Assembly: GCA_032718475.1 (NCBI GenBank)
Contig: JAUCBJ010006376.1
Span: 1 to 30,303 of the forward strand
Direction: 5' to 3'
DNA: 30,303 nt
DNA from: Nemertoderma westbladi
Lineage: Eukaryota > Xenacoelomorpha > Nemertodermatida > Nemertodermatidae
How positions within the stretch are numbered: position 1 is the stretch's first letter; the number at the start of each line of letters is the position of its first letter. Below the pieces are notes generated by a model, which was not told where the DNA came from, ran no database searches, and saw nothing but the letters and a program-made list of their open reading frames with translations. Position numbers and translations under genes: made by a program. Shown in pieces: positions 19,229 to 30,078 of this stretch.

Positions 19229-20281
19229 TGTTCGCGCTTTCAGACCTTTGGCAGTTTAACCCACCAAATTAAGATGTCTTCTAGATATTAAATCAGTTTT
19301 TAGTCTATGACAAGTATTTGATTCACTACACTAGTCGAAACCAATCCGTGCGCGACCATTCACCCGCTGGATATTCCCGGGAGATTGGGTTCGACGGTTT
19401 AATTTTATTGCTATGTAAGCCTAATGTATTATTCGACTGACAGTATTATATAATCTCTGACAATATTATTCACCTTCGGTAATATTAACAGTTCCTTTAG
19501 GACGTGGCGCTTTATCTATATAAACAGAGTTATGACTTAAACTACTCACAACGATATGGCTTAATTATAATTCACATATATGGCGCATTCTTTAGGAATT
19601 GCTTCTTTAACAGACTCACTCATACACAATGCTGCACAATACTGCACACTTATCTGCCAATCTTCACTGATTTTAGTCACATATAAAAGGAACACAGACT
19701 GACTCATGTAGGGTCTATCAAATAACATTAGATTCACTTCAAACCACTTTAACATAAGTCACAATCGTTTATCTGTAACCCTTCTCTCTTACCTTCGGTA
19801 TATCAAGAATATTGGGTTTCGGGGTTATTTATCGTTATTCCAAATATAATAATTCATCAACCATATTATGAAGAACTGACGGTAAATAGCAGTATAAAAC
19901 AACAATGAAAACACTGATTGTTATGAGTTTGCAATGTTTCAGCAGTCAGTATGTATGATCAGTCAGCAGTGATTCCATGAGTCAGGTAGTCGTTAGGTAG
20001 TTAAAGGATATATGCCCTTTATAATTAAACCTACTAGTGTAAAACTAAAAACAGTAAAGCACAAAATACTTCCAAGCCGTTCTTTCTTTGGCTCAGGACT
20101 CAATGTAAACACTGCACATAGGCATTGCGTCATTTCTCGGAAATTTTCTGTACAAGGAGCCACAAAAACGCTCTAATTGGCTGACTGAACTGAGAGACGC
20201 CGTAGAACAAAGGAAATCAACACGTATGAATGTCAGCTGTTAACCGTAGTCATAGTAACTACTGTTCAAGAGTAGCTATCA
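19229..20281 (-). repeat. 3' LTR of the BEL element
   Basis: The 19229 end (TG on the plus strand, CA on the element strand) is fixed by comparison with 30079 and with position 57. The other end is my estimate: at 20280-20281 the element strand reads GCAAAGGGG|TG, a purine tract followed by the LTR TG. Inside, on the minus strand, a TATAAA lies at 20018-20023 and AATAAA at 19404-19409, reasonable U3 and R signals. The 20281 end cannot be checked because the second LTR leaves the window. Confidence 0.7.
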
Positions 20282-20290
20282 CCCCTTTGC
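20282..20290 (-). promoter_or_regulatory. Candidate polypurine tract
   Basis: GCAAAGGGG on the minus strand directly before a TG that would start the 3' LTR. Short but in the expected configuration for plus-strand priming. Other pyrimidine-rich stretches on the plus strand nearby are alternatives. Confidence 0.35.
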
Positions 20291-20423
20291 GTCACGAATT
20301 GCCATAGAATCATAAAATATGCCTTTCATACACATACGGAGGAAATAGGTCTTAGATCCTCTAAAAACACCGATACAGCAATAATACGGTCTCTTACACT
20401 TATTAAATCAACTACAGAGTATT

Positions 20424-22008
20424 TTAATGTAAAAGATAATAAAAATAACGGGGCAATTCAGCAAAGGCTTTTACACCGCTCCCAAAAAATGGGATTTTCA
20501 GTCTATAAAATATAAAAATCACAGTTTCTAAAACATAAAGATACTCTAAACAGTTAGTCTTTCTTACGCAGATGGCGTTTACGCAGTTTTTTGAGGCTAG
20601 CAAGAGTCTTTTTCTCTTTGGGGGGAGCCACTTTACTAGGAGGGCCATAACTCCTGGGTGAAGGGTGCAATAAGATTGCATCAGAAGGTGTAGGATTGTG
20701 GTCGAGGTATCTGCCGTTTCGATATGCTTCTCCTCGAGCTGATTTTCCTCCGCTCGTAGCTGGATACGTTCATCCAAAAACTCTCGCAGAGAATAGGATC
20801 GTCCAAGTTCGATAACTTCTTAGAGATTCTGGATTTCCCAATCGAATTGAGATAAGGCCAATTCGTTTATCGATTGGACTCACTGTTATAACTTACGTTT
20901 ATCTGAACAAACGCAGGTTTCCTTTTTGATCTTTATAAAATAGCGTTTAACTCGTTTCGTACAACGCTCTCCTTCACCTTGATGAGGGGTTGTATCGCGT
21001 TAAACGTGGACGACCATACGGTTGGATAGTGATATTAGGTGTCCGCGTCACAATCCGGCTAGGTAAGATGGGCGGCTAGCTAGAAATCACTGTCGGAGTG
21101 TTACCGATTAATTGTTAGGGTAGCACTAGATCTTTGAACAGTGAATACAGTCCGCGAGGATCCGCGACACCACCAAGATCGCAGGTCTGAGGTCCAACTA
21201 AGGAATGAGGAGGTTTGACCGAGTATTCCGGGACTCTGATCGTAGGTTTACTCCAGGATCGTTCGAGCCGAGTGAGCATAGGTGATACGTCAACAAGTTT
21301 CGGTTTACGTGGATGTTTATGTCTTTCCGTTTATTAGTTGGGTCTAGGGCATTTATCGTAATAATACCAAAGACGCACGTCTGGTAGGGTAAACGCGGGT
21401 GATATTTATTTGTTGTTACAATGCTTCTATCAAGAATTCCAAATATACGTTGGAGTTACCGCGTCCATTTGTTTCTTAAGTGTCTTTTCTTTCGAGTCGA
21501 TTTCGAATAGAATTTTCGCATTCGAATTTCCGTTTATGGTTCCGACTCCGCTGGGCAGGATATATAGTCGACATAGTCCGTATTGTGTAAATCGATAGGA
21601 TGACCAGTAGTTAAGAAGCCCATATACATACCATTACGCCGCGTATATCGAGCAGCGAATTTTCTATAGTCCAACTCGCGCGAGCTGCTCTTGGGACATT
21701 GGCGGTTCGATATAACGACCATCGTCCTCCGCAGCAGTTGGACTAACGTCGCCACGTATTAAGCTATCAACAAACGCTTGTAAAAGTAGAGTATATCGCT
21801 CCCCGATACCAAGACCATCTTCTATCAACTCCGTCATATCTGCTATATATGAGTTTATCCATATTATAATGAGTTTATATTTAGGCGAGCGGGCGTCGCT
21901 GCCTACCCCAATCAACCCCGGACAGTACGAGATCCTCAGCGCCGATGTGTCGTCGCCGCTGTACTTTCGCCAACGACGTAGCCGCACAACGACAACGACA
22001 ACCGGCAC
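20424..22008 (-). pseudogene. Broken coding block of unknown family in the env position of the BEL element
   Basis: On the minus strand, successive segments of 60-130 codons look coding but lie in different frames: 22008-21664 (contains MTELIEDGLGIGERY and QAFVDSLIRGD), 21755-21534, 21633-21430 (LYILPSGVGTINGNSNAKIL), about 21460-21198 (YHPRLPYQTCVFG), 21330-21115 (KHPRKPKLVDVSPMLTRLER), 20819-20424 and 20769-20554, the last ending in a Lys/Arg-rich tail (KKLRKRHLRKKD). Several indels or stops separate them, so this is a decayed gene or overlapping relics. No signal peptide or membrane span is obvious, arguing against an ordinary envelope glycoprotein. I cannot name a family. Confidence 0.45.
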
Positions 22009-23488
22009 AAGTCACTCAACTGTCCGTCCCAAAGTCTTAGATGTACTTCAGGTTTTCCTTGGAGAGTTAGGTTACTTTACGATTGCGACTGGCTACTGTA
22101 AACACACCTTAGTAGTAACATTCGCCTATAAACTCACAAGTACCACACACACAATTTGTCACAAATTACACACACTCGGGTCACTTGTCCGTTAGTCAAT
22201 GCCTTCCAGAATGTCACTGTATTATTATGTATCCTTGGATACTATCAGTGCACTATTTATTTCCTATGCTATTCAATGGGACAAGCTTTCTATTGTTCTT
22301 TTAACTCAATTCTAATTCTAGCGTGATTGTTGCTATGGTGACATTATGCAAAGCTAGCGGTAGAATTAGGGTGATTCCCATGCATACAGATCTGGGATGT
22401 TATTTAATAGTAATTCTTTAATAGTCAATGTCCTGTTTATACATGACTTTATGAATTTTATCGGCTATTGACTATGTTTGGGAGACTTTCACACACTCAT
22501 ACGCATGATAAGATAAATCTCCGCTCCCTTGATCTATTAATTAATGAAATTTTGGGAACTTTATAAATTGCGTAAAAATGGCAATTTATTAAATTCATTA
22601 AAAGGCATGAATTTAAATTTATTCCCTGAAATTTTATTATTTGATAATTAAATGGACATATTTTGATTCTAGAACATGTCTAGGGACACAAGATCCTTAA
22701 TTCTATGACAATTGTCTTTTTTAAGAATATCGGTAAATGCTACGATATCTTAATTGACTAGAATTGTGGAAGGATCTGAATTCTACAGATTTTGATTTAT
22801 TAGATTTGCAAATATTAAATAATTAATATTTGAGATGGGCACCGATTTATTCCAGAACTTGTCTGGGGACGTTAACCACTGATTCTAGAATTTGTCTTTC
22901 AAGTATATCGGTGGGTGCCGCGATATCTTAATCGACTAGAATTACAGATGGTCAAAGGGTTTAACAGATTTATTTTGCGTTATACGCTACTGTTAAAGGG
23001 ACATCACGCTACTATATGTATTATTTAATATACGGTATGAGAGCAATATCGCACGAAGCAATGTCAGTGTGAAGAGGCAAGTCGTTTCCAAGGTCTACCC
23101 AGAGCTTGGTTTAGCCGAGACACGAGGATCTGAACTTTGCATTCCTAATACTCTGCCTACCAATAATACTAAATATAGTAGTGGCTTTATTGTACTTTAA
23201 TAAGTACAGACATTTCATCTTACTGTAGTTACGTATTTATAATATAATACGGACAGTAAGGAAAGAGAAAAATAATTATTTCTTCGCCGTCGCACTAAAT
23301 ATAATATAAGTAATTACGTACGTAATAAACACGAATATATTGCACTATTCTACAAAATAATCGCTAAATAATATTCTACTAAATTAAATAAAACGATTAT
23401 AATAAAATTACATAGTAATACATACATAAATATAAAAATAATAATAATAATATAAAATAATAGAGTCACACACCCACTCCATATGTTG
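22009..23488. other. 3' region of the BEL element, non-coding
   Basis: AT-rich sequence between the Gag-protease ORF and the broken coding block. It includes two diverged tandem units at 22667-22980, an X-box-like GTTGCTATGGTGAC at 22329-22342 and A/T-rich simple sequence at 23330-23460. No ORF of interest. Confidence 0.5.
22667..22985 (-). repeat. Two-copy diverged tandem repeat (about 175 bp)
   Basis: Landmarks TTCTAGAACATGTCTAGGGA (22677) and TTCCAGAACTTGTCTGGGGA (22850), AATATCGGT/TATATCGGT, and GATATCTTAATYGACTAGAA (22744 and 22922) recur in the same order at 173-178 bp spacing. Confidence 0.75.
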
Positions 23489-26400
23489 TTACGTTATGGA
23501 GTCCCTAGATGTTTGAAGGATTAGGGAGGTGGTCGTGGGAAGAGAATCTTGCCTTCCACAGTTTCCGGAGAGTCCTCCATTCCCTTCCGATAAACACAAA
23601 CGACCGACTGGGTGATTGAGTCGCTGCATCCTGAATACAATTCCAGGTTTCCTCTTCGTCCTGGAATAGTGACGATAGAAACATCGCTCAAAGTATATGA
23701 CGGCGTCACAAAGCCGATTCCAGGAGCTATAGTGGTCCGTCGCTCTCTGCAGGAGAGGTGAGAGTCCCTGCGAGACGTCTGATGTTCCAGAGCTCCAATC
23801 GCTCTCTCTGATCTTCATGAAGGATCCACTCGCGGAGGGGAGGCCCAGATCCACGGCGTCGTCCCTGGCAACATGTAATACCGACAGATCTATCCCGGGT
23901 TCAAATAACTCCGATCCACCCGTCCGGGTTTCAGGTTCGACTTTCTCCGCTCCCTTGGCTGGTCTAATCTCAGTCGGAGTAAGATGGGGAGGCCATTCAT
24001 TCTCCTTACTCAGGAAGTCGGGTTCACCTAACCTGTCTATAGTATCTGTCAGTTCTTGAGGAGTTGCTCCTCTGGAAGCGATGTCCGTTGGATTAAACTT
24101 CTTGGGGCAATATCTCCATTGATCTACATTGGAGCTAAGATTGTCATTATCTGAGGAGTGTGGTGTTCCCTCAGTTGGGTCGTCTCCCTCACTAGTATCA
24201 TCTTCCCATTCACGCACCTGGCAGACACGATCTTGAAGCAGTCTTTCCCTGAGCGTTCTACGGGAAGGTCCAGTAAGGTACCAACCTACTCTAGTTCTTA
24301 CCGCATAGGTCTGTAGGGGCTGCGGTTGAGCAGGCCGTTTCTCTAATGTCTCCAGCGCCTCATGCGCGTTTTGGCCGATGAGTATTTGCACTCCAGGATA
24401 ATCAGTCTGGAATCGAGGTATGTTAAGATGTTGGATGCTCTCATCCTCGTCCCAATTATAAAGGTCTGCTTGAGTAGTAGCGAAGTTCTTTATAGCCACC
24501 ATTTTCACTGACCTTATGCTATGTTCTCCTAGTTCGTCTTGTGGGGTGGACAACGCGCCTACACAATAATCAGCTGTTATTGTAGATTTCCAAACTTGCA
24601 TAATGCCTGACATGTTGAGCTTAGTTTGGAACTTGGGTTGTCCAGCAAATATATCTTCGGCTAGCTCTTTATCGATGAATGTTCCTGTGCTGCCGGAGTC
24701 CAGGAGGGCGTTCACTACATAACTCCGTTTAGGTCCGTGCACCCTTACCTGCACCACAGGAAACTCTCGGATTCCTATATTGGAAGTTGGCGCTTTCCAA
24801 GATGGTTGTTGATCGGAAGTAGTTAAGGTAAGGTCGCTGTCTGTGTCTTTCTCATACATGAGTGCTCGATACACTGCGGTGGTGTTTATTAGGTAACAGG
24901 ATTCGTTTTGGTCGGAGAACTCGTCCGTATAGAATCCTTCCATCTCAGATTGATCAGTGTCGTTCACATCACTGAATTGGACATGTAGTTCGGACTCACT
25001 TACCTGACTCGGGCTGTTTCGTTCGAATTCCGTGTGCAACAAGATATGATGTTTTGCGCCGCACTTTGCACACCTTGCGTCGGAGTTACAGGTTCGCCGT
25101 TGGTGTCCTCGTCTGAGGCAATTATAACACAACCGCTTATCCCACATGACTTCACGTCTATCCTCGGGTGATTTCCTCAGGAATTTATCACACGCATTTA
25201 AACGGTGGGGCCCGTCGCACAGCACACATTTCGGCTTGATGTTACTTACTTTAACCTGTGCTATGTGGTGCACACTTGTTCTTTCCTCGGGCTTTCTCAC
25301 CTGAATTCCTTTAGGAGACGTAGGAGGGGTTTTTTGTACCGGTTCCCTTCTGTCATTGGGTCGAGACTTGGATTTACTTACCTGTTCTTTAGGCATTTTA
25401 TTGACATAATAAGGTCTGTCAGTGTCTTTCCCGCTGTCCTCTCCTTGAGAGGTTTGGCTTTCACCGTCGTCGGTATAACATACTGGTGTTACCCTTCTCC
25501 TAGAAACGGGTTTCTCACTTACCTTGTTTTCCAATGTCTTCTCTCTGGACTGCCTTAGGAGCTGTAATTTCACTTCTCTATCTAAGAATGACATGAGATC
25601 AGTCATGGTAGGGTCTCGTCGTTGTTGTTCCATCATATATAACACCTTCTTATCCCAGCGTGTGCCTACTCCACCTTTAGGTAAAGTAGAAGCCACTGCT
25701 CTAATAACCATAGTGTTCTGATACTCATGAGACTTACCTAGCCAGTCTAATTGTCTGCAGATCTCCTGGATCTCATCGGAAAACTCGATAATTCCGCTAC
25801 TAATAAACTTTCGGGGCGCTACTAACTTGGCATACAAGTACCCAGCGATATTATTCCTATTACCATACCTGATGTTTAGTGTATCCCAAACTTGTCTTAA
25901 TCCGTCTGGATGTCCAATAAACTTTAACGCCATTAACTTGGGAGATCCTTCCAAGCACTCGATGAGGTATCTAAGTTTTTCTCCATTAGATAGTACAGAG
26001 TTCTGTATGTTATCTTTGTAATATTCATTAAAAGGTAACCATTTCATCTCATCTCCATTGAACTTGACGATCTCTCCAACCTTTACCGCTTGCCGGGCTT
26101 CGGTTCTAGCCATTTGACGCGTAAAACTTTCTTGGGCCATCGTGCTATTTAATATCGAGTTATCGGTATATAAATTTCTCGGATTATGATCAGTTCTATA
26201 GGGAATATCATTATCAACAGGTCTATAATTACCCTTAATAGGGTTCACTATAGGAGTTTCTACTTCGCTAGCAGTATAGATGCGTGTAGGCTCCACACCT
26301 TCCGCATGAGATACTTCAGACCTAACGGGTTGACACATTGTTACAGAGGTTGGTGGTATACCCTTTTTTAAGTTTACTAATTTATCGCGTTCTAACGCGA

Positions 26401-27892
26401 TACTTTGCTGCACTTCTTGCAACTCTAACCTGCTTTCCCTCACTGTTCCCTTTAAATGTTGGACAGTCCCTTCCAACTCTCGGACCTGTTGGGAGGAGCG
26501 TATCCGATTCTCCTTCATCTCTCCGAGGAGAATATCCATCCCCCGCCGTCTCTCGTCTACCCAATCAACCGCCGAAACGGGATCCGCCAACGTCGTAGCG
26601 GGCAGACAAGGGACAACGGGCAACAAATTCGGAATATTTCGCTCGGGGTCCAGGACCTGAACTGTCTCTCGGGCAGTTCTACGGGGCACAGGTAGCTTAG
26701 TGCTATGTAGAGGGAATTTATAGGTAGCTTCAGGGAGCACAGGTGTATCTATTACCGTAGGGGTGATTTCAAGAACAGGCCTACCTATTTCAGGCTCATC
26801 TACTATAGTAGGGAGTCTTTTTATTTTAATTATTTGGTCTGTGGGCTCTGTACTACCTAAGTTGGTGTTATTTAGTTGCCTTCTAACAGCTGGAGGCAAA
26901 TCAGGCAATTTCTGACGGTGGAATGTTCTTTTACGTCTGCTTAGGCGAGATCGATTTCCTTTGCCTTCAGTATCGGTGGTATCGCCTCCTTCAGATGATG
27001 TATAACTCTGTCTTTTGGGAGTAGATCGATTCATCATCTGCATATTACTAGCTGTTAACTGTTTATTTATGCAGTCTTGATTCTCCTGAATGTTTTCCAA
27101 TTCTAATTGGGTGATTTCTTCCGCCGCTCTACGTTCTGCTTCTGCCACCGCTATCTTTCTTTCCGCTTCCGCCGCTGCCGCTTTTGCCTCTGCCGCTGCT
27201 ACTGCCGCTGCTGCTGTCTTTCTGCTTTCGATTAGTTTTTTCTTTACTTGCTCTTCTTGAACTCTATTGATGCGGAGGAGTTCATCAAATTTAGCTTGGT
27301 TCGCCGCTAACATTTCCGCATCAATTGCGTCCAGCACAAGCTTGGTTCCTTCACTATTAGGGCTAAGCCCCTCCAGCCTTCTCCTCAACTCTTCATCTCC
27401 TACAAAGCGTTGATAGTCTGACAGATAGATGTCAATAGCATCCCTCTTATGCGGTTTCTCTGCTGTCACTTCGCTTTCTTCTTGAGAAGAAGTGGCGTCG
27501 GTTGATTCTTCATAGGTTGGCCGCTCATCATAAACCTTATCCGCCATCTTCGCTCCGCGTTCGGGCGTCCACTCAACAGTATCCGAACTACTGGAGCTAT
27601 CGGGCCGTTGAGAAGTAAGTCCCTGGCTCGCGGGTTGTTGCGGTTCCACTGCTTCTTGGTCCCGCTTAACTTGGGCTCGAGTACCGATGATAGACCTACG
27701 GCGCTTCACTAACTTCGCGAATTGCGAAATTGCTTCTACTAACCTAGGTTCTGACACAGCTACTGTAGGGGTTGTCTTTCTTACAGTAGGAGGGGTTTCA
27801 GACCTCGGTCTGGGACTCTCTATACTCCTATCTGATAAACAGACTGTTGTTTCTAGGAGACTATCTGACAGAGTTTGCCTTGTGTCAGACAT
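23489..27892 (-). CDS. BEL/Pao Gag-protease polyprotein lacking RT, RNase H and integrase
   Basis: One frame of 1467 residues. About 1-200: Ser/Thr/Glu-rich. About 197-290: Ala/Glu/Lys coiled coil. About 590-800: BEL-type Gag region (DUF1759-like; FNGDEMKWLPFNEYYKDNI and IRAVASTLPKG). About 885-950: zinc knuckles (CVLCDGPHRLNAC, CYNCLRRGHQRRTC, CAKCGAKHHILLH). About 1040-1170: aspartic protease with LLDSGSTGTFID (residue ~1064) and ILIGQNAHEAL, then GWYLTGPS. The RT/RNase H that should follow is absent; the next recognisable text, WRYCPKKFNPTDIASRG (~1257), normally lies after RNase H. Near 1385 YSSWNRLC, which normally precedes the integrase, passes straight into a tail resembling the pol C-terminus. 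ATG at 27890-27892 is the first in frame. Function: virus-like-particle assembly and processing, inferred. BEL identity is sure; domain limits are estimates. Confidence 0.92.
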   Translation of the reverse strand: MSDTRQTLSDSLLETTVCLSDRSIESPRPRSETPPTVRKTTPTVAVSEPRLVEAISQFAKLVKRRRSIIGTRAQVKRDQEAVEPQQPASQGLTSQRPDSSSSSDTVEWTPERGAKMADKVYDERPTYEESTDATSSQEESEVTAEKPHKRDAIDIYLSDYQRFVGDEELRRRLEGLSPNSEGTKLVLDAIDAEMLAANQAKFDELLRINRVQEEQVKKKLIESRKTAAAAVAAAEAKAAAAEAERKIAVAEAERRAAEEITQLELENIQENQDCINKQLTASNMQMMNRSTPKRQSYTSSEGGDTTDTEGKGNRSRLSRRKRTFHRQKLPDLPPAVRRQLNNTNLGSTEPTDQIIKIKRLPTIVDEPEIGRPVLEITPTVIDTPVLPEATYKFPLHSTKLPVPRRTARETVQVLDPERNIPNLLPVVPCLPATTLADPVSAVDWVDERRRGMDILLGEMKENRIRSSQQVRELEGTVQHLKGTVRESRLELQEVQQSIALERDKLVNLKKGIPPTSVTMCQPVRSEVSHAEGVEPTRIYTASEVETPIVNPIKGNYRPVDNDIPYRTDHNPRNLYTDNSILNSTMAQESFTRQMARTEARQAVKVGEIVKFNGDEMKWLPFNEYYKDNIQNSVLSNGEKLRYLIECLEGSPKLMALKFIGHPDGLRQVWDTLNIRYGNRNNIAGYLYAKLVAPRKFISSGIIEFSDEIQEICRQLDWLGKSHEYQNTMVIRAVASTLPKGGVGTRWDKKVLYMMEQQRRDPTMTDLMSFLDREVKLQLLRQSREKTLENKVSEKPVSRRRVTPVCYTDDGESQTSQGEDSGKDTDRPYYVNKMPKEQVSKSKSRPNDRREPVQKTPPTSPKGIQVRKPEERTSVHHIAQVKVSNIKPKCVLCDGPHRLNACDKFLRKSPEDRREVMWDKRLCYNCLRRGHQRRTCNSDARCAKCGAKHHILLHTEFERNSPSQVSESELHVQFSDVNDTDQSEMEGFYTDEFSDQNESCYLINTTAVYRALMYEKDTDSDLTLTTSDQQPSWKAPTSNIGIREFPVVQVRVHGPKRSYVVNALLDSGSTGTFIDKELAEDIFAGQPKFQTKLNMSGIMQVWKSTITADYCVGALSTPQDELGEHSIRSVKMVAIKNFATTQADLYNWDEDESIQHLNIPRFQTDYPGVQILIGQNAHEALETLEKRPAQPQPLQTYAVRTRVGWYLTGPSRRTLRERLLQDRVCQVREWEDDTSEGDDPTEGTPHSSDNDNLSSNVDQWRYCPKKFNPTDIASRGATPQELTDTIDRLGEPDFLSKENEWPPHLTPTEIRPAKGAEKVEPETRTGGSELFEPGIDLSVLHVARDDAVDLGLPSASGSFMKIRESDWSSGTSDVSQGLSPLLQRATDHYSSWNRLCDAVIYFERCFYRHYSRTKRKPGIVFRMQRLNHPVGRLCLSEGNGGLSGNCGRQDSLPTTTSLILQTSRDSIT

Positions 27893-28084
27893 ATTTGTTT
27901 GTACAGTTGGATGCCTACTGCTATATTACAGTCTAAGCAAGTCTAGTAATTCAGTATTAACTGCTAGCCCAGTAATTAATTACCGATACTGCTACTCAGT
28001 GTAGCGTGATATATATAATATATTAGAATACCGGTATGCTTATAGTATATATAACTATATAAGTATTATTACAGACTAGGTTTA

Positions 28085-28280
28085 TCACAGAATACCGGTA
28101 TAATTTTAGCACAAATATATATAAATATATAATAGGCCTATCGGGAATACCGGTATACAGCTTACAATTTGTAGTATATATAATTCTGGACTAGAATTAA
28201 TTACAAGTACCGGTATAATTTCAGCCTAAATTTACAGAAATAAAGATAATAGGCCTATCGTAAATACCGGTATATCAATT
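28085..28280 (-). repeat. Two-copy 116-bp tandem repeat in the BEL leader
   Basis: ACCGGTATAATTTTAGC (28091) and ACCGGTATAATTTCAGC (28207) begin two similar blocks, each followed by ATAATAGGCCTATCG and a second TACCGGTAT. Confidence 0.8.
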
Positions 28281-29222
28281 ATTTTAAATAATTGAATTTC
28301 TGAACTTTAGGGTTACTTTGTTACTTTACTTACTTTATTACCGTTATTTGAACAGTAGTCCAACTGATATTGAGACCTAATGGTTGTATGGTAGGCCTAC
28401 TATTTATAAATCGTTAGATTTGATTTATAATATATATATACCCGTTTTAATGGGTTTTGTCAATATTTGAAATAAATGTTATTATTTCTGGGGAGTAATC
28501 ACTACACAAAGCGGTGCGCTTTCAGTGAAGTGTTACTTATAGGACACTAAAACAAACAATTCTAATTTACCTAAGTTACTTAATACTACAAATTACGTAC
28601 GATTCGGGTTGAGATTACAATCTCTAGATAAACACAAAAATTTACAAAAAACACAAAATACGAATTTTTAGGGTATTTTTTACAAGAAGTCTACAAACCA
28701 GCCTAACAAAGGGTTAGAAAACTGGTTATTACTACGGACAGGGTACTACGGTATTTGAAATAATAAGTAGTAGTAAATACACTGCGTTGTCTAGATAGGA
28801 AAATACCACCGCCTGACGACCTATAGCCGTATCGCTATAGGTTCTACGTTATGTATCACGGAGTGTTCCTACCTAGAAGTTAATAGAGCTAATCGAATGT
28901 GCCTATCAACCACTTTACAACACAGATATAATGTCTACAATAATTACTTCGGAAAGCACTGTACACTAAACCCTAAATTAGGTACGAGTACTTGTACAAC
29001 AGATAATCAGTAGTTAAATATACTTGAACAGCTAAAAGAACCACGGCATCTGCTGGAGTGACCGATGCACAAAATCACCAGTCTTTACCTACGCCGAGCA
29101 GCCCGTGTAGTACCGGGGTTAATTTAACTATAGCGGTATGTATAACAAACACAATTACTGTAGGAACAAACTTGGGGAATGAATGTTGCGGATAATCGCA
29201 TAAACTCTGAATAATAAATATT

Positions 29223-29795
29223 ACGCTACGCGTACAAACTACTCAAACAAAATACAGACCGAACACTGACAGACTACTATCAAGCCTAAACAAACTACGG
29301 TATATGCAGACTCCGAAATGATTAGGGAGTATGCGCTCTAACCCAGTAGTGCGACTTATTCTTTAGTTGGGGGATTACCTTACAGCGTTCGCTGCCCCTA
29401 CTGCCTAATCGTACTTAATCGGACAGATGATCTACACACGCGGCAATCCGTTCAGACCTAATAACAGCCAGACAACTATCCAGCCTACAAATTATCTAAA
29501 TAAAATTATACGCTACCCGTACAGACTTACACAAACAAAGTACAGACTAAACGATGGCAGACCACTCTCAAGCCTAAATAAACCACAGGACATGCAGACT
29601 CCGAAATGATTAGGGAGTATGCGCTCTAACCCAGTAGTGCGACTTATTCTTTAGTTGGGGGATTACCTTACAGCGTTCGCTGCCCCTACTGCCTAATCGT
29701 ACTTAATCGGACAGGTGATCTACACACACTGCAATTCGTTCGGACTTAACAGCAATCAGACAACAGCTCAGCCTACAAATCGTCTGTACAATCTG
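29223..29795 (-). repeat. Two-copy 287-bp tandem repeat in the BEL leader
   Basis: Units start at 29223 and 29510. A central block of about 115 bp (from ACTCCGAAATGATTAGGGAG to CTTAATCGGACAG) is nearly identical; the flanks are clearly related but diverged. The uneven divergence suggests selection or gene conversion in the central block. Confidence 0.9.
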
Positions 29796-30078
29796 ATCAG
29801 GCTTACACGCCTTCTGTTCAATACTGGCCTACAAATAAATAAAACTTGACAGAAATAAGTAAACCATATAAAGGAATAAGGGGTGATCAATCCCTAATCC
29901 CCTAAACAGCCTACCGGTATACAACAATCAAATCGAATAATACTAGTGTACTTATACTGAAGTACCGGTTAGAACAGCTAGGCCTACTGGACCTACAGAA
30001 TGTACCGGTTCAGGTTTACCGGTTGACCGGTACTTTCAACTTTATTGCTTACTGCAACAAGGAAGCTATATCCTTTAA

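Larger units (their letters stand above)
27893..30078 (-). promoter_or_regulatory. 5' leader of the BEL element
   Basis: A 2.2-kb untranslated leader between the 5' LTR and the Gag ATG, unusually long. It contains two tandem-repeat blocks (28085-28280 and 29223-29795) and about ten ACCGGT palindromes. I found no clear ORF or tRNA-complementary primer-binding site; the bases next to the LTR on the element strand read TTAAAGGATATAGC. Confidence 0.7.

Noticed and set aside
25205-26695. Plus-strand ORFs opposite the Gag-protease ORF
   Set aside because: They are antisense shadows with no family features.
30061-30078. tRNA primer-binding site after the 5' LTR
   Set aside because: The element strand reads TTAAAGGATATAGC, with no TGG start complementary to a tRNA CCA end.
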